64,000 nt of DNA from Tardiphaga robiniae. Its GTDB lineage: Bacteria; Pseudomonadota; Alphaproteobacteria; Rhizobiales; Xanthobacteraceae. The position numbers and the translations under genes were made by a program. Within the stretch, counting starts at the first letter, position 1; every line of letters starts with the position of its first letter. The stretch covers positions 689,501-753,500 of the forward strand of contig NZ_LVYV01000001.1 of the NCBI RefSeq assembly GCF_001618955.1, read 5' to 3'. The notes beneath the pieces were generated by a model, which was not told the origin of the DNA, made no database searches, and worked only from the letters and a program-made list of their open reading frames with translations. Shown piece by piece: positions 26,090 to 36,100 of the stretch.

Positions 26090-27316
26090 ATGGCTCGCGT
26101 GAAGTTCGGCGCCTTTCTCGCACCGCATCATCCGATCGGCGAACATCCGATGCTGCAGTTCCGCAGGGACCTCGATCTCGTCGAGCAGCTCGATGCGCTC
26201 GGCTACGACGAATTCTGGTGCGGCGAGCATCATTCGTCGGGCTGGGAGATGATCGCCTCGCCGGAGATGTTCCTCGCCGCGGCAGGCGAACGCACCAAGC
26301 GCATTCGCCTGGGGACCGGCGTGATCTCGCTGCCCTATCATCATCCCTACAATGTCGCGCAGCGCATGGTGCAGCTGGATCACATGACCGGCGGCCGCGC
26401 GATCTTCGGCTCCGGGCCGGGCGCGCTCGCCTCCGACGCGCATACACTCGGCATCGACCCGATGACCCAGCGCGACCGCCAGGACGAAGCCATCTCCATC
26501 ATCCGCCGTCTGTTCAACGGTGAGCGCGTCACCGCAAAGAGCGACTGGTTCACCATGAACGACGCTGCGCTGCAGATCCTGCCGCTGCAGGAGGAGATGC
26601 CGTTCGTGGTGGCGTCGCAGATCTCCCCGTCGGGCATGACGCTGGCCGGCAAATACGGCATCGGCATCATCTCGCTGGGCTCGATGTCGACGCAGGGATT
26701 GATGGCACTGCCGACGCAATGGGGCTTTGCGGAGGACGCAGCGAAGAAACACGGCACCACGGTGGATCGCGCCAACTGGCGCGTGCTGCTGTCCTGGCAC
26801 ATCGCCGAGACCCGCGAACAGGCGGCGCGCGAGGCCGGCCCCGGCCTGATGCGCTGGCACAACGAATACAATGTCGGCACGCTGCAGCGGCCGGGCCTGC
26901 AGCTCTTCACCTCACCGGAAGACGCGGTCGAGAAGACCGCAGGTGGCGAGAGCGCGGCCTCGACCATCGGCACGCCCGACGACCTCATCAAGACCATCAA
27001 GAACCTGATACAGATCTCCGGCGGCGTCGGCACCATCATCGGCTTCGTGCATGACTGGGCCAATCCGGAGAACACACGGCGCAGCTGGGACATGGTGGCT
27101 CGCTACGTGGTGCCGGAGATCAACGGCTACATCGCATCACTGCGCAAGTCGCAGCAATTCGTCATCGAGAACCGCGAGGTGTTCGAGCGCGCCGGACAGG
27201 CCGTGATGGCCAAGATCATGGCCAACGAGAAAGCAGCGGCGGCGCTGCCGCTGACGGGACCCGGACGCGTGGCGATCCCGCTGGTGAATGCGCCGGATCT
27301 GCAGAAGAAGGGGTAG
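26090..27316 (+). CDS. LLM class flavin-dependent oxidoreductase (luciferase-like monooxygenase)
   Basis: A 408-residue TIM-barrel enzyme using reduced flavin. Start at MARVKFGAFLAPHHPIGEHP follows an AGAGGA site. The family segments are FWCGEHHSSGWEMIASPEMF near the N-terminus, RIRLGTGVISLPYHHPYNVA and HMTGGRAIFGSGPGALASDA. This is the limonene/alkanal monooxygenase-like branch. A flavin reductase is not adjacent, so reduced flavin must come from elsewhere. The substrate is unknown. Confidence 0.9.
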   Translation: MARVKFGAFLAPHHPIGEHPMLQFRRDLDLVEQLDALGYDEFWCGEHHSSGWEMIASPEMFLAAAGERTKRIRLGTGVISLPYHHPYNVAQRMVQLDHMTGGRAIFGSGPGALASDAHTLGIDPMTQRDRQDEAISIIRRLFNGERVTAKSDWFTMNDAALQILPLQEEMPFVVASQISPSGMTLAGKYGIGIISLGSMSTQGLMALPTQWGFAEDAAKKHGTTVDRANWRVLLSWHIAETREQAAREAGPGLMRWHNEYNVGTLQRPGLQLFTSPEDAVEKTAGGESAASTIGTPDDLIKTIKNLIQISGGVGTIIGFVHDWANPENTRRSWDMVARYVVPEINGYIASLRKSQQFVIENREVFERAGQAVMAKIMANEKAAAALPLTGPGRVAIPLVNAPDLQKKG

Positions 27317-27322
27317 TTAGAA

Positions 27323-27351
27323 GTCATGGCCGGGACAAGCCCGGCCATGAC
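27323..27351. terminator. Perfect palindromic hairpin between convergent genes
   Basis: GTCATGGCCGGG, five-base loop, CCCGGCCATGAC: a perfect 12-bp stem. It sits 6 bases after the monooxygenase stop and 14 bases before the end of the convergent SGNH gene, so it can terminate both. The same words recur in the element at 49837-49922. Confidence 0.65.
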
Positions 27352-27365
27352 GGAGAATGTGGCGC

Positions 27366-28190
27366 TCACTTCCCGTAATAGTCCTGCACTGTTTCCCACG
27401 CCGCCGTCTGCAGCATCTTCGCAGTCGCTTCATCGAGACCCGCGAGATACGGATTGCCCACCGGCGAGCGGCCCGTCAGCGCGGTGAAGACCACGCAGGA
27501 CGCAAGGTATGTGCCTGCCATGCTCGGATGACGCCTGTCGGGCTGGTACAGATTGAGCTCGGGCTGCTTCGCGCGCATCCTGGCAAACGCCAGACCTGCC
27601 GGAATCACCAAGGCATTATTGTCATTGCCGGCGACCGTATAGGCCTTGGCCAGTTGCTGCGTCATCTCCGGCTTGTCTTCATAGGCCCAGGACATGAAGA
27701 AGACCGGTTTTGCGCCGTGCGCCCTGACGATGTCCGCATCCTTCTTCGCATATTCAGTAAAGACCGACTTCAGCTTGGGATGGATCGGGCACTGGCTGCA
27801 ATCCATCATGATCGCAGCATCGAACAGCCGCTCGCGCTTGTTGAAGATGATGTTGTTATTGTCGTCGAAGGAATAGGACGCGATGGCGTTGGGTCGGAAA
27901 TAACTCTCGACATCGTGCCATTCGAAGCCGGAGCCGCCGATCGTCACCGAGGTCGCCTGATAGCTCGTCCTGTTGGCGGGATCGGCGGCACGCACCATCG
28001 CCAGCACGTGGCTATGCATGCTGTTGTTGAAATAGAAGAAGCTGTTGCCGATGAATATCTCGGTCTTCGGAAAATCGGGCCCCAGCGACGTGACCTTGGG
28101 TTTGGTCTGCGCTTGCACCGCAACGGGTGCACTGGCCATGGCAGCAAGGGTCGCCACAGCAACGAGCATGACTCGTAAAGTTCTGGACAT
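27366..28190 (-). CDS. Exported SGNH-like hydrolase
   Basis: A 274-residue protein starting MSRTLRVMLVAVATLAAMAS, with a signal peptide cleaved near VQAQ and ribosome site GGGAGACATTCC. After it, IFIGNSFFYFNNSMHSHV carries the GNS block at the first SGNH position, followed by the conserved SVTIGGSGFEWHDVES. The C-terminal QPDRRHPSMAGTYLASC holds the Asp-x-x-His catalytic dyad. This is the SGNH/GDSL superfamily, and the mature protein should be periplasmic or secreted. Its substrate (acyl or acetyl ester of a polysaccharide) is a guess. Confidence 0.78.
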   Translation of the reverse strand: MSRTLRVMLVAVATLAAMASAPVAVQAQTKPKVTSLGPDFPKTEIFIGNSFFYFNNSMHSHVLAMVRAADPANRTSYQATSVTIGGSGFEWHDVESYFRPNAIASYSFDDNNNIIFNKRERLFDAAIMMDCSQCPIHPKLKSVFTEYAKKDADIVRAHGAKPVFFMSWAYEDKPEMTQQLAKAYTVAGNDNNALVIPAGLAFARMRAKQPELNLYQPDRRHPSMAGTYLASCVVFTALTGRSPVGNPYLAGLDEATAKMLQTAAWETVQDYYGK

Positions 28191-28280
28191 GGAATGTCTC
28201 CCGGTTCTTATTATATGCGTATCGATAGCATAGGACGGTGTGGATTGCGCCGGCCCTGATCGCGGGAGGCAGACAACGCC

Positions 28281-28592
28281 ATGCCCCATGACCTTGATCT
28301 CCTTGAGCTCGTTTCCCATGACCTCGATCCCCTGATCCTTGATCTCCTGGAATGGATCGCGCGCGAACCCAGATCCTATGCCGACGTGCTCGATGCATGG
28401 CGGACATCGTGCCCACGACTGACGGTGTGGGAAGACTGCATCGACCGTGGATTCGCGACGCGCCTGCACATCGCCGAACATAGTTCCGTTGTTCGAGTGA
28501 CGGCCGCAGGTTTGTCCTTTCTGCAACGGCATGGACGCGTCATGCCAAAGACGCCAACCTTCGTGACCGCAACTAGTCCAGCGGCATCGTAA
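28281..28592 (+). CDS. Small hypothetical protein with winged-helix-like character
   Basis: A 103-residue cytoplasmic protein. The N-terminus shows a near-duplicate, HDLDLLELVS and HDLDPLILDLLEW, caused by an imperfect repeat of 'ccatgacctt/cgat' in the DNA. The conserved-looking core REPRSYADVLDAWRTSCPRL and IWED-like TVWEDCIDRGFATR are typical of a small protein family in Bradyrhizobium relatives with no known function. Its 3' end overlaps the convergent cupin gene by 20 bases. The start is probable but unproven. Confidence 0.6.
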   Translation: MPHDLDLLELVSHDLDPLILDLLEWIAREPRSYADVLDAWRTSCPRLTVWEDCIDRGFATRLHIAEHSSVVRVTAAGLSFLQRHGRVMPKTPTFVTATSPAAS

Positions 28593-29082
28593 GCTGCGCG
28601 CCTTCGTCGGCCACAAATACTGCGATCAGCTCGGCCGGCTCCGTCGTGCTCGCATTGGCCGAGACGAGATGCGTCGAGCCCGGCGGCTCGAAGAATGACT
28701 GCCCAACCTTGAAGATTTCGACCGGCCCACCGCCGAGCTGCGAGCGAATCTCACCCTTGGTAATGTAGGCTGTCACCGTGCCGGAATGACGATGCGACGC
28801 GCTGAAGCCGCCGGGGCCATAGGACACGCGCACAATGGTCACGCGCTTGCCCGGCACATTCGGCAGCGCATGCGACGTGATCAGTTCCACCGCATCGCCG
28901 GGATTGGCGCTGGAGCCATTGTTGACGGCGCAGAGCGGCGCAAGAACAGTCGACAACGCGTCCATCGTCGCCGGAAGTGCCTTGCCCAAGGCGATCGCAC
29001 ACATCAGTCCTGCGGCAACGGCAACAGACACATACCGGGCTTCAGGCAGCCGCGGTGCGATCGCATCGCATGTGATGGACAT
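28573..29082 (-). CDS. Exported or membrane-anchored cupin protein
   Basis: A 169-residue protein with an N-terminal hydrophobic helix (about residues 17-35) that probably anchors or exports it. The cupin core is FSASHRHSGTVTAYITKGEI and VGQSFFEPPGSTHLVSANAS, giving His-x-His, a Glu and a later His as metal ligands. The start has a GGGGAG site. It lies 18 bases after the SDR gene that ends at 29101 and is probably co-transcribed with it. Confidence 0.8.
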   Translation of the reverse strand: MSITCDAIAPRLPEARYVSVAVAAGLMCAIALGKALPATMDALSTVLAPLCAVNNGSSANPGDAVELITSHALPNVPGKRVTIVRVSYGPGGFSASHRHSGTVTAYITKGEIRSQLGGGPVEIFKVGQSFFEPPGSTHLVSANASTTEPAELIAVFVADEGAQLTMPLD

Positions 29083-29100
29083 TCTTCGCTCCCCTGCCCG

Positions 29101-29943
29101 TCAGCCATTGTCCTGGCCGAACGCCTTGCGCATCGCGACATAGCCCTGCTGCTGCTGGCTCCAGTTGCGACCGCCCGTGACGCCGCCATCGACCACCAGA
29201 TCGTTGCCGTTGACGAAAGACGACTCGTCGCTGGCGAGGAAGACGGCGGCATGGGCGATGTCGTCCGGCAGACCAGCGCGCGGGATCGGCTGTGCAGCCT
29301 TGAACACCTCGCGCATCTGCGCCGGCGTCTGCTCGGCTGCTTCCACCGATAGTCCCAGCGCCTTGCCGAAGATGCCGGTCGCAATGGCACCGGGCGAGAT
29401 GCTGTTGACGCGCACGCCGCTCTCGCCGAGCTCCATCGCCACGCATTTGGTCAAATGGATGACCGCGGCCTTGGCGGCGCCATAGACCACCGAGGACGAA
29501 TAGCCGGCGAGCCGGCCGGCAATACTGCCATTGTTGATGATGCTGCCCGAGCCTTGCTTCTTCATATGCGGGGCGGCGTGTTTCATGCCGAGCATGACGC
29601 TGCGCACGAGTGTCGCCATCGCCGCATCGAAACGATCGACGTCGAGGCCCTCGATACCGCCGGTCTGCGCAGGACCGCCGGCATTGTTGAACAGGCAATC
29701 GATGCGGCCGAATTTCTCGACCGCGTGGCCGATCAGTGCGCTCATCTGCGCTTCATCGGTGACGTCGGTCTGACGGAAACTGCAATTTGCGCCGAGCCTC
29801 GAAGCAAGCGCATTGCCTTCCGGCGCACGACGCCCGGCAATCACGACTTTCGCACCCTGCTCGATGAAAATTTCCGCTGTACGGAACCCGATACCGCTCG
29901 TCGCACCGGTGATGACGGCAACCTTGTTGTCGAGACGCCCCAT
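29101..29943 (-). CDS. SDR family oxidoreductase
   Basis: A 280-residue short-chain dehydrogenase. The NAD(P)-binding GATSGIGFRTAEIF (TGxxxGxG) is near residues 12-25, NNAGG lies around residue 86, and the active-site Ser and Tyr-x-x-x-Lys appear in SSSVVYGAAKAAVIHL. Asp-containing QTDVTDEAQM suggests nucleotide choice. It is the first gene of a two-gene unit with the cupin at 28573, preceded by an AGGGAAACGAC ribosome site. The substrate is unknown. Confidence 0.9.
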   Translation of the reverse strand: MGRLDNKVAVITGATSGIGFRTAEIFIEQGAKVVIAGRRAPEGNALASRLGANCSFRQTDVTDEAQMSALIGHAVEKFGRIDCLFNNAGGPAQTGGIEGLDVDRFDAAMATLVRSVMLGMKHAAPHMKKQGSGSIINNGSIAGRLAGYSSSVVYGAAKAAVIHLTKCVAMELGESGVRVNSISPGAIATGIFGKALGLSVEAAEQTPAQMREVFKAAQPIPRAGLPDDIAHAAVFLASDESSFVNGNDLVVDGGVTGGRNWSQQQQGYVAMRKAFGQDNG

Positions 29944-30195
29944 GTCGTTTCCCTAATTATTTGTTTTTGTAGTTCGCATTTGACGCCGCGGAGGCGCCCC
30001 GGTGCAAGGCGTATTTTAAGCAGGCAACCACGCGCAGTGCACTGAAATTGCGGGCGAAGTCGCTCCACTTCCAATACGTGACCCAATTCGCGGCGCCGTT
30101 ATCACGATTAAGGAAGTTCTAATCGGCACATGCATATTGTGCAGCATTGTACCGCCATCGCTGCATGGCTCGCGACGTTGCTGGAGATATTTGCC

Positions 30196-31884
30196 GTGAA
30201 GCTGCTCAATAACCTGCCGATTTCTGCAAAGCTCGGACTTCTGGTTGGTGTTACCCTGCTGGGCCTCTGCTTGGCAGGCGTGCAGGCAACCCGTCTGGTC
30301 AGCATGGAGATGCGCGCGTCGCGCATGGAGCAGGTTCGCGCCATCGTCGATACCGCGCGCAACATGGCGCTCGGCCTGCAGAAGCAGGTGACTGCCGGCG
30401 AGATGACCAAGGATGCTGCCATCCAGGAATTCATCAAGCGCGCGCGCACGATGACCTACGACAACGGCAACGGTTACGTCTTCGCCTATGACATGAACGG
30501 CATCGCGCTGGCCACGCCAGATCCCAAGCAGTTTGGCACCAACCGCCTGGACGTTGTCGTTAATGGCCGCTCCCTGACCCGCGAATTGCGCGATGGCGTT
30601 GCCGCCAAGGGCGATGTCACGCTGTACTACGAATACATGAAGCCCGGCACGACCGAACCTATTCGCAAGTTCTCCTACGCCGTGGCGATTCCCGACTGGA
30701 ACATATTCGCCGGTACGGGCGCCTATCTGGACGACCTCGATACCAAGATGACGCCGATCATCTGGTCACTGGCGACAGCGATCCTCGGTATCGCTGTTAT
30801 TGCCGGCCTGATCGCCTGGTTCATCGCCCGCAGCATCACGAAGCCGCTGAGCCAGCTCGGCACCCGTATGCGGGACCTCGCTGACGGCAAGCTGGAAGCC
30901 GAGATCCCCGGCGCCAGCCGTCGCGACGAGATCGGTGCGATGGCCACGACGGTGCAAGTGTTCAAGGACAATGCGATCCGCATGCACGGCCTCGAGCAGG
31001 AAGAGGTCGCCGTCCAGCAGCGCGTCGCTGCAGAACGCAAGTCAGCCATGAACAGCCTTGCCGATGGATTCGAGCAAAGCGTCAACGGCGTCGTGAAATC
31101 GGTTGCGACGTCCGCGGCCGGAATGCAGGCCACCGCATCGTCCATGACCAATACCGCAAGCGAAACCACCGATCGCGTCGCCAGCGTCAGCATGGCGTCC
31201 GAGAAAGCACTGAACAACGTACAGACCGTTGCCGCTGCAGCGGAAGAACTGACCGCGTCCGTCGAGGAGATCTCGCGGCAGGTCGCGCAATCGACCGAGA
31301 TCGCGCGGCAGGCCGTCGGCGAAGCAGACCGAACGAACGCAACGGTTCAACTCCTGTCCGGCGCAGCCGAGAAGATCGGCGTTGTGGTTCAGCTGATCGA
31401 CACCATTGCAGCACAGACCAACCTGCTGGCGCTCAATGCCACCATCGAGGCCGCCCGTGCGGGCGATGCGGGGCGCGGCTTCGCGGTCGTCGCGTCGGAG
31501 GTGAAGGCCTTGGCAACCCAGACTGCCAAGGCGACGGAGGAAATCTCGGCGCAGGTCGCCAGCATGCAGTCGACAACCGGCGATGCCGTCTCGGCGATCG
31601 GCAATATCAGTGCGACCATCGAGAAGATGAGCGAGATTTCGATGGCGATCTCATCAGCCGTCGAGGAGCAAGGCGCTGCGACCCGCGAAATCGCCCGCAA
31701 TATTCAGGCAGCGGCCACTGGCTCCAGCGAAATCGCTACCAATATCGGCAGCGTCAACGCAGCAGCTTCCGCCACGGGACAGGCGGCCGGCCAGGTTCTC
31801 AACGGCGCGCGCGAACTCGACGGGCAGGCCAGCATGCTGCAATCGGCGGTGACGGACTTCCTGACCAAGGTTCGCGCGGCCTAA
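30196..31884 (+). CDS. Methyl-accepting chemotaxis protein
   Basis: A 562-residue chemoreceptor. The start is taken as the GTG ([16 protein letters not shown]) since GGAG lies eight bases upstream; an ATG 66 bases further upstream gives an odd leader. One helix at about 10-30, a periplasmic sCache-like domain ([18 protein letters not shown] through [15 protein letters not shown]), a second helix, a HAMP domain ([20 protein letters not shown]) and the signalling hairpin with tip [20 protein letters not shown]. No C-terminal CheR tether is seen. The ligand is unknown. Confidence 0.92.
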   Translation: MKLLNNLPISAKLGLLVGVTLLGLCLAGVQATRLVSMEMRASRMEQVRAIVDTARNMALGLQKQVTAGEMTKDAAIQEFIKRARTMTYDNGNGYVFAYDMNGIALATPDPKQFGTNRLDVVVNGRSLTRELRDGVAAKGDVTLYYEYMKPGTTEPIRKFSYAVAIPDWNIFAGTGAYLDDLDTKMTPIIWSLATAILGIAVIAGLIAWFIARSITKPLSQLGTRMRDLADGKLEAEIPGASRRDEIGAMATTVQVFKDNAIRMHGLEQEEVAVQQRVAAERKSAMNSLADGFEQSVNGVVKSVATSAAGMQATASSMTNTASETTDRVASVSMASEKALNNVQTVAAAAEELTASVEEISRQVAQSTEIARQAVGEADRTNATVQLLSGAAEKIGVVVQLIDTIAAQTNLLALNATIEAARAGDAGRGFAVVASEVKALATQTAKATEEISAQVASMQSTTGDAVSAIGNISATIEKMSEISMAISSAVEEQGAATREIARNIQAAATGSSEIATNIGSVNAAASATGQAAGQVLNGARELDGQASMLQSAVTDFLTKVRAA

Positions 31885-31928
31885 ATCAGGCGGCCGACTG
31901 AAGCTTCGACCGATACGGGCCGTTCCGC

Positions 31929-32729
31929 TTACAGCGCGGGGCGGCCCGATACCCTTTTGGCACTGTATGCCAGCGTGGTCAGAGCTGCTTCATCCGCAAC
32001 GGGACGCTGCGTAGCTGCCAGCAGCGGCGCATCGACATATTGCCGGATGCCGTTGTGATCCATTACGAAGAGCGGCCTGGTGTTCTTCATGTTGACGTCC
32101 TCGACCATCGCCATGCGACGGTTGTCGAGCATGAACCAGCGGCCATCGAGACGGGCTGCCGCAACGGCGTGGTCTTCCTGGCGCAGCGTGTCGCGCAGGA
32201 TCACGATCCGCAGATCCTCGGCCGCAACGCCAGCGGCACGTAATGCGGTGAACTTGGCGATGGCATAATCCTCGCAATCGCCGGCGCCAGTGGCGAGCAG
32301 TGCCAGCGGCGAGCGCCAGACATCCGTTGCGCCATAGAGCACAAGATCATCACCGGGCCGAACCGCCAGATTGATAGCGCGATTGACCTCGCCCATGCGG
32401 GCGCGACCGTCGCGGGCGCTGGCATCGCCAACGATATCCAGAAACTTCGCTGCCTCAGGCGAGCAGCGGACGGGCGTTTCGGCACAAAGCTCGAGCGCAA
32501 GCTGCTCGTCGTCCTGCTCGCGTTCCACCCCGCGCCATTTGGCTTTGAGCTCGCCTTCCGGCAGCGCCGATGTGGCGAGGCCAAACGGCTCCGCAGGCCG
32601 GTCGACAGCGCCGATCGCCTGGTCGGGAAAGGCCGTTCCGGCCAGGAGATCAGCGGGTGCCGCGAAAATCGCCAGCCCCAAGACCAGCACAGACGCGCAG
32701 CGCACCCGCGCAAAAGCAGAAGTCCACAT
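31929..32729 (-). CDS. Bacterial transglutaminase-like cysteine protease (LapG family)
   Basis: A 266-residue exported BTLCP (DUF920) protease. Start MWTSAFARVRCASVLVLGLA with a signal peptide ending near ADLLAG. The catalytic triad is Cys152 in AGDCEDYAIAKF, His187 in RQEDHAVAAARL and Asp202 in FMLDNRRMA, as in LapG. LapG-type enzymes sit in the periplasm and release giant adhesins by cutting near their N-terminus, under c-di-GMP control by LapD. It is divergent from the large secreted protein at 33175, which fits a substrate/protease pair. No lapD gene is in the window, but a GGDEF/EAL gene lies at 47979. Confidence 0.9.
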   Translation of the reverse strand: MWTSAFARVRCASVLVLGLAIFAAPADLLAGTAFPDQAIGAVDRPAEPFGLATSALPEGELKAKWRGVEREQDDEQLALELCAETPVRCSPEAAKFLDIVGDASARDGRARMGEVNRAINLAVRPGDDLVLYGATDVWRSPLALLATGAGDCEDYAIAKFTALRAAGVAAEDLRIVILRDTLRQEDHAVAAARLDGRWFMLDNRRMAMVEDVNMKNTRPLFVMDHNGIRQYVDAPLLAATQRPVADEAALTTLAYSAKRVSGRPAL

Positions 32730-33174
32730 TATAGACGCCCCGTCTGTCCGGGCATCGGCAAGCAGGGCTGCTCGCACGTGACCGGATCATTTGTGGGGCT
32801 ATCTTGAGGCGGGGAATTTTCGACGGAATTAAAAGGGGTTAGCCGGGTCGACGAAGTTCGCGGACAGGCTGAAGGGGGGCTAACCGGCTCGACGACAATT
32901 TTATCGAAATGCCCGAAAAGCCCCTGGTAGAGGACTATATTACCTCAGACATTCGTTCCGGCGGCGTCGAGTTCCGTAATCGGAACACAGACCGAACGCG
33001 GAACATCGTTAATGAAAATTTACTATATAGATCAGTGATATCCGAACGATTTCACAAAGAAGCCGATAGCTTGAAAACGTGATGCGCAGACGTCCACTAT
33101 CGCATTGCACCCCGCGGTGGTATGCATGCCTCGGAAATTAGCCAATTAATAACCATAATCATGCGCGGTAGAAA
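32730..33174. promoter_or_regulatory. Divergent regulatory region with helically spaced direct repeat
   Basis: A 445-bp gap between the divergent LapG-like gene and the large adhesin gene. It contains two imperfect 17-base direct repeats, GTTAGCCGGGTCGACGA (32838-32854) and GCTAACCGGCTCGACGA (32879-32895), 41 bases apart, close to four DNA turns, each preceded by a G-run. The adhesin-proximal half is AT-rich (TAATTAACCATAATCATG around 33145-33165). A regulator site is inferred; the identity of the binding protein is not known. Confidence 0.5.
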
Positions 33175-36100
33175 TTGAACTACGCGGGTACATTCGAATT
33201 TTCGCAATCTAGCGATGCGCCGACCGAACCGGCGGCTGGCAGCGTTGGTATTGGCCATACGTTTTCCGCCCATACAGCCGGTTCCACAATTGTCGTGCAG
33301 GATGCCAACCTGCTGTTCTCCGGCGACTACAAGCGCTCCGGCGTCGATCTCGTACTGTCCAAGGACGGGCACGAACACGTTGTCTCCGACTATTTCAAGG
33401 GTTCGCTGCGCGCAGCTCTGTCGTCGCCCGATGGCGCACAGCTATCCGGCGACCTCGTCACCGCCCTTGTTGGCGAAGTGCAGGTCGCCCAGCTCGGCGG
33501 CGGCGCCAATGCCGCCGCGCAAGTCATTGGTACTGTTAGCAAGCTAGCCGGCAGCGCGACTGCCATCCGCAATGGCGTCTCTGTGATGCTCAATGTCGGC
33601 GATCAGGTGCAGAAGGGCGACGTTGTCCAGGCCGGCGGGGACTCATCGCTGACCCTGACTTTCGTCGATGGCACCGTGTTCGGCCTCTCGGCCAACGCAC
33701 GCATGGTACTGAACGAGATGGTCTACGATCCCAATGGATCGTCGAACTCATCCCTGCTCAGCCTCGTGCAGGGCACGATCACCTTTGTTGCCGGCGAAAC
33801 TGCCAAGCATGGCAACATGCGCGTCGACACGCCGGTTGCCACGATGGGCATCCGCGGCACTGCCGTGCTGGTCGAAATCGGTTTCGAAGTGCCGGGTCAA
33901 GGCAGCGCACCGCCGGTGAAATTCCAGGTTCTGGTCGAGCCCAACGGCGTGACCGGCTCTTATGTGCTGTATAGCAAGACAAGCGGCCAGGTCATCGGCA
34001 CCGTCAATACGGCCGGTCAGGTCACCAGCGTGCTCGGCAATGGCGATACATCCACAGGCATCGCCGATCCGCTGACGCCGATGGCCCAGGCGATCATCCA
34101 GCAGACGCTGCAGCAGTATTTTCCGAACTATGTTCCGAACGCCAATCCGCGCAGCAATGGCTCGGGCGGCGGATCGTCGCCTGGCGATCCCAATTCGGGT
34201 ACCAGTCCGGACCCGCTGAAATTCATGCCGCCAGATACGTTGCCGGGCCAGCCCTTCCAGGTTCCAATCAACCTGCCAGGCGACTCCCCGACTACGCCGC
34301 CGATCAACGTCACGATCACGCGCTTCAACACTGCACCGATCGTCACCGTTGCGCCGGTTGTCGTGACGCTGCCGGTCGACAAGACCAGCTTTGAAATCAA
34401 GGATCAGGTCCAGATCACCGATCCCGACAGTGGTGATGTGGCAACCCCCTATGTGCCGGGCACGGCGCATATCATTTCGGCGAGCGGCCCGAGCGGCACG
34501 CCCACGTCGCTTGACCTCAAAGCGCTGGTCACCGTCGATCCACAAACCGGTCATGTCAGTTACGATCCGGCGGCGTTCAAGTTCCTCGCCGCGGGACAAC
34601 AGGCCGTCTACACGATCGGCTTCAGCAGTCAGTCCGGCCCCGACACGACGCAGCAGACACTGACGTTCACGGTCGATGGCACCAATGACGCGCCCGTCGT
34701 TGCATCTGTGCTGACAGACGCCGCAACGCAGAGCAATACCACCCAGAGCTTCGATTTGCTCGCCGGCGCGTCCGATGCCGATCTCGGTGAAACGGCGACG
34801 TTGACCGTGAGTAATGTGAAGTTCTCACTGAACAATGGCGCGCCGACCAACACCCATGCCGGCGTGACACTCAACGGCACCACGTTGGAAATCGGTTCGA
34901 ACGCATTTGCCTATCTCGGCGAGGGCGAGACCGAGACCCTCAAGGTCACCTATAATGTCATCGATGCCCACGGCGCGAGCGTGGCGCAGACCGAGACGAT
35001 TACGATCACGGGTGTCAACGACGCGCCGACGATCACCGGCACATCGATCGAGGTCGTCCTCGGCGGCGTAACGGTACTGAGCGATACAAGCTTCACAGTT
35101 AGCGATCCGGACGGAACGACAGACTTCACTTTCACGGTGAGCAACGTCACCGGCGGTGCATTCGAAGTGTGGACCGGCACCGAGTGGGTGCCGGCGACGA
35201 GTTCCGTGTTTCAGCTCCTGAGTGTAACCAGCGAGACGGGCACCTCCGAGACCTCCTACACTTTCACGAGCGAACAGCTCGCCCAGCATCATGTCCGCTT
35301 CGTCAGCGACGGCAGCACGAGCCAGCCCACCTTTACGGTGCAGGTGGACGATGGCGGCAGCCACAACAATCTCAGCGAACCTTACGACGGCACGGTCGTG
35401 CCCGGTGAAAACCACGCGCCGGTTGTCGAGGGTGATGTCGCGCTCACGGCCATCGCGGAAGACCACTGTCTGGTCATCACAGAAGCGCAGCTGCTGGCAA
35501 ATGCCACAGATCTCGACGGCCAGACGCTGCACGTGACCTGCCTCAAGATTGCGAGCGGTTGCGGAACGCTGACATCGAATGAGGATGGCACCTGGACCTT
35601 TACGCCCGCCGCCGATTTTAACGGGCCTATATCGTTCACTTACGAAATTTCCGACGGTGTGACGTCGGTTGCCAGCAGCGCCGCGCTGGACGTTACGCCC
35701 GTCAACGATAAGCCTACCGGAGAGGTCACGATCGCCGGCACGTTCCAGGAAGGCGAGACGATCACCGCCCAGGCTGGCGACGTGGCCGATGTCGATGGAC
35801 TGGGAACGTTTCACTACCAATGGCAGCGCTCCGGCCCAAATGGACCGGTCGCTATTTCCGGGGCCACGGATAGCAGCTATGTCCTGACTGCCGCGGACGT
35901 CGGCCTGACAATCTCCGTTGTCATCAGCTACACCGACGGCGACGGGACCGCCGAAGCGATTACCAGTTCCGCAACCGACACGATCATTGCCGCGCCGCCG
36001 CCTCACGGAGCGTCAAATTATTGGACTGGCGCCGCCAACGACAACGACTGGAACACGCCCGGCAACTGGTCGCTCGGGATTGTTCCGACGGCAGACGAGA

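Noticed and set aside
28281-28360. Short near-repeat 'ccatgacct(t/c)gat' considered as a CRISPR-like or tandem repeat array
   Set aside because: Only two imperfect copies within a coding frame, no regular spacers; explained by HDLD repeats in the protein.
33229-33240. PAAG at adhesin residues 19-22 as the LapG cleavage site
   Set aside because: Too near the N-terminus to leave a retention module before it; kept only as a weak alternative to NAAAQ at 112-116.
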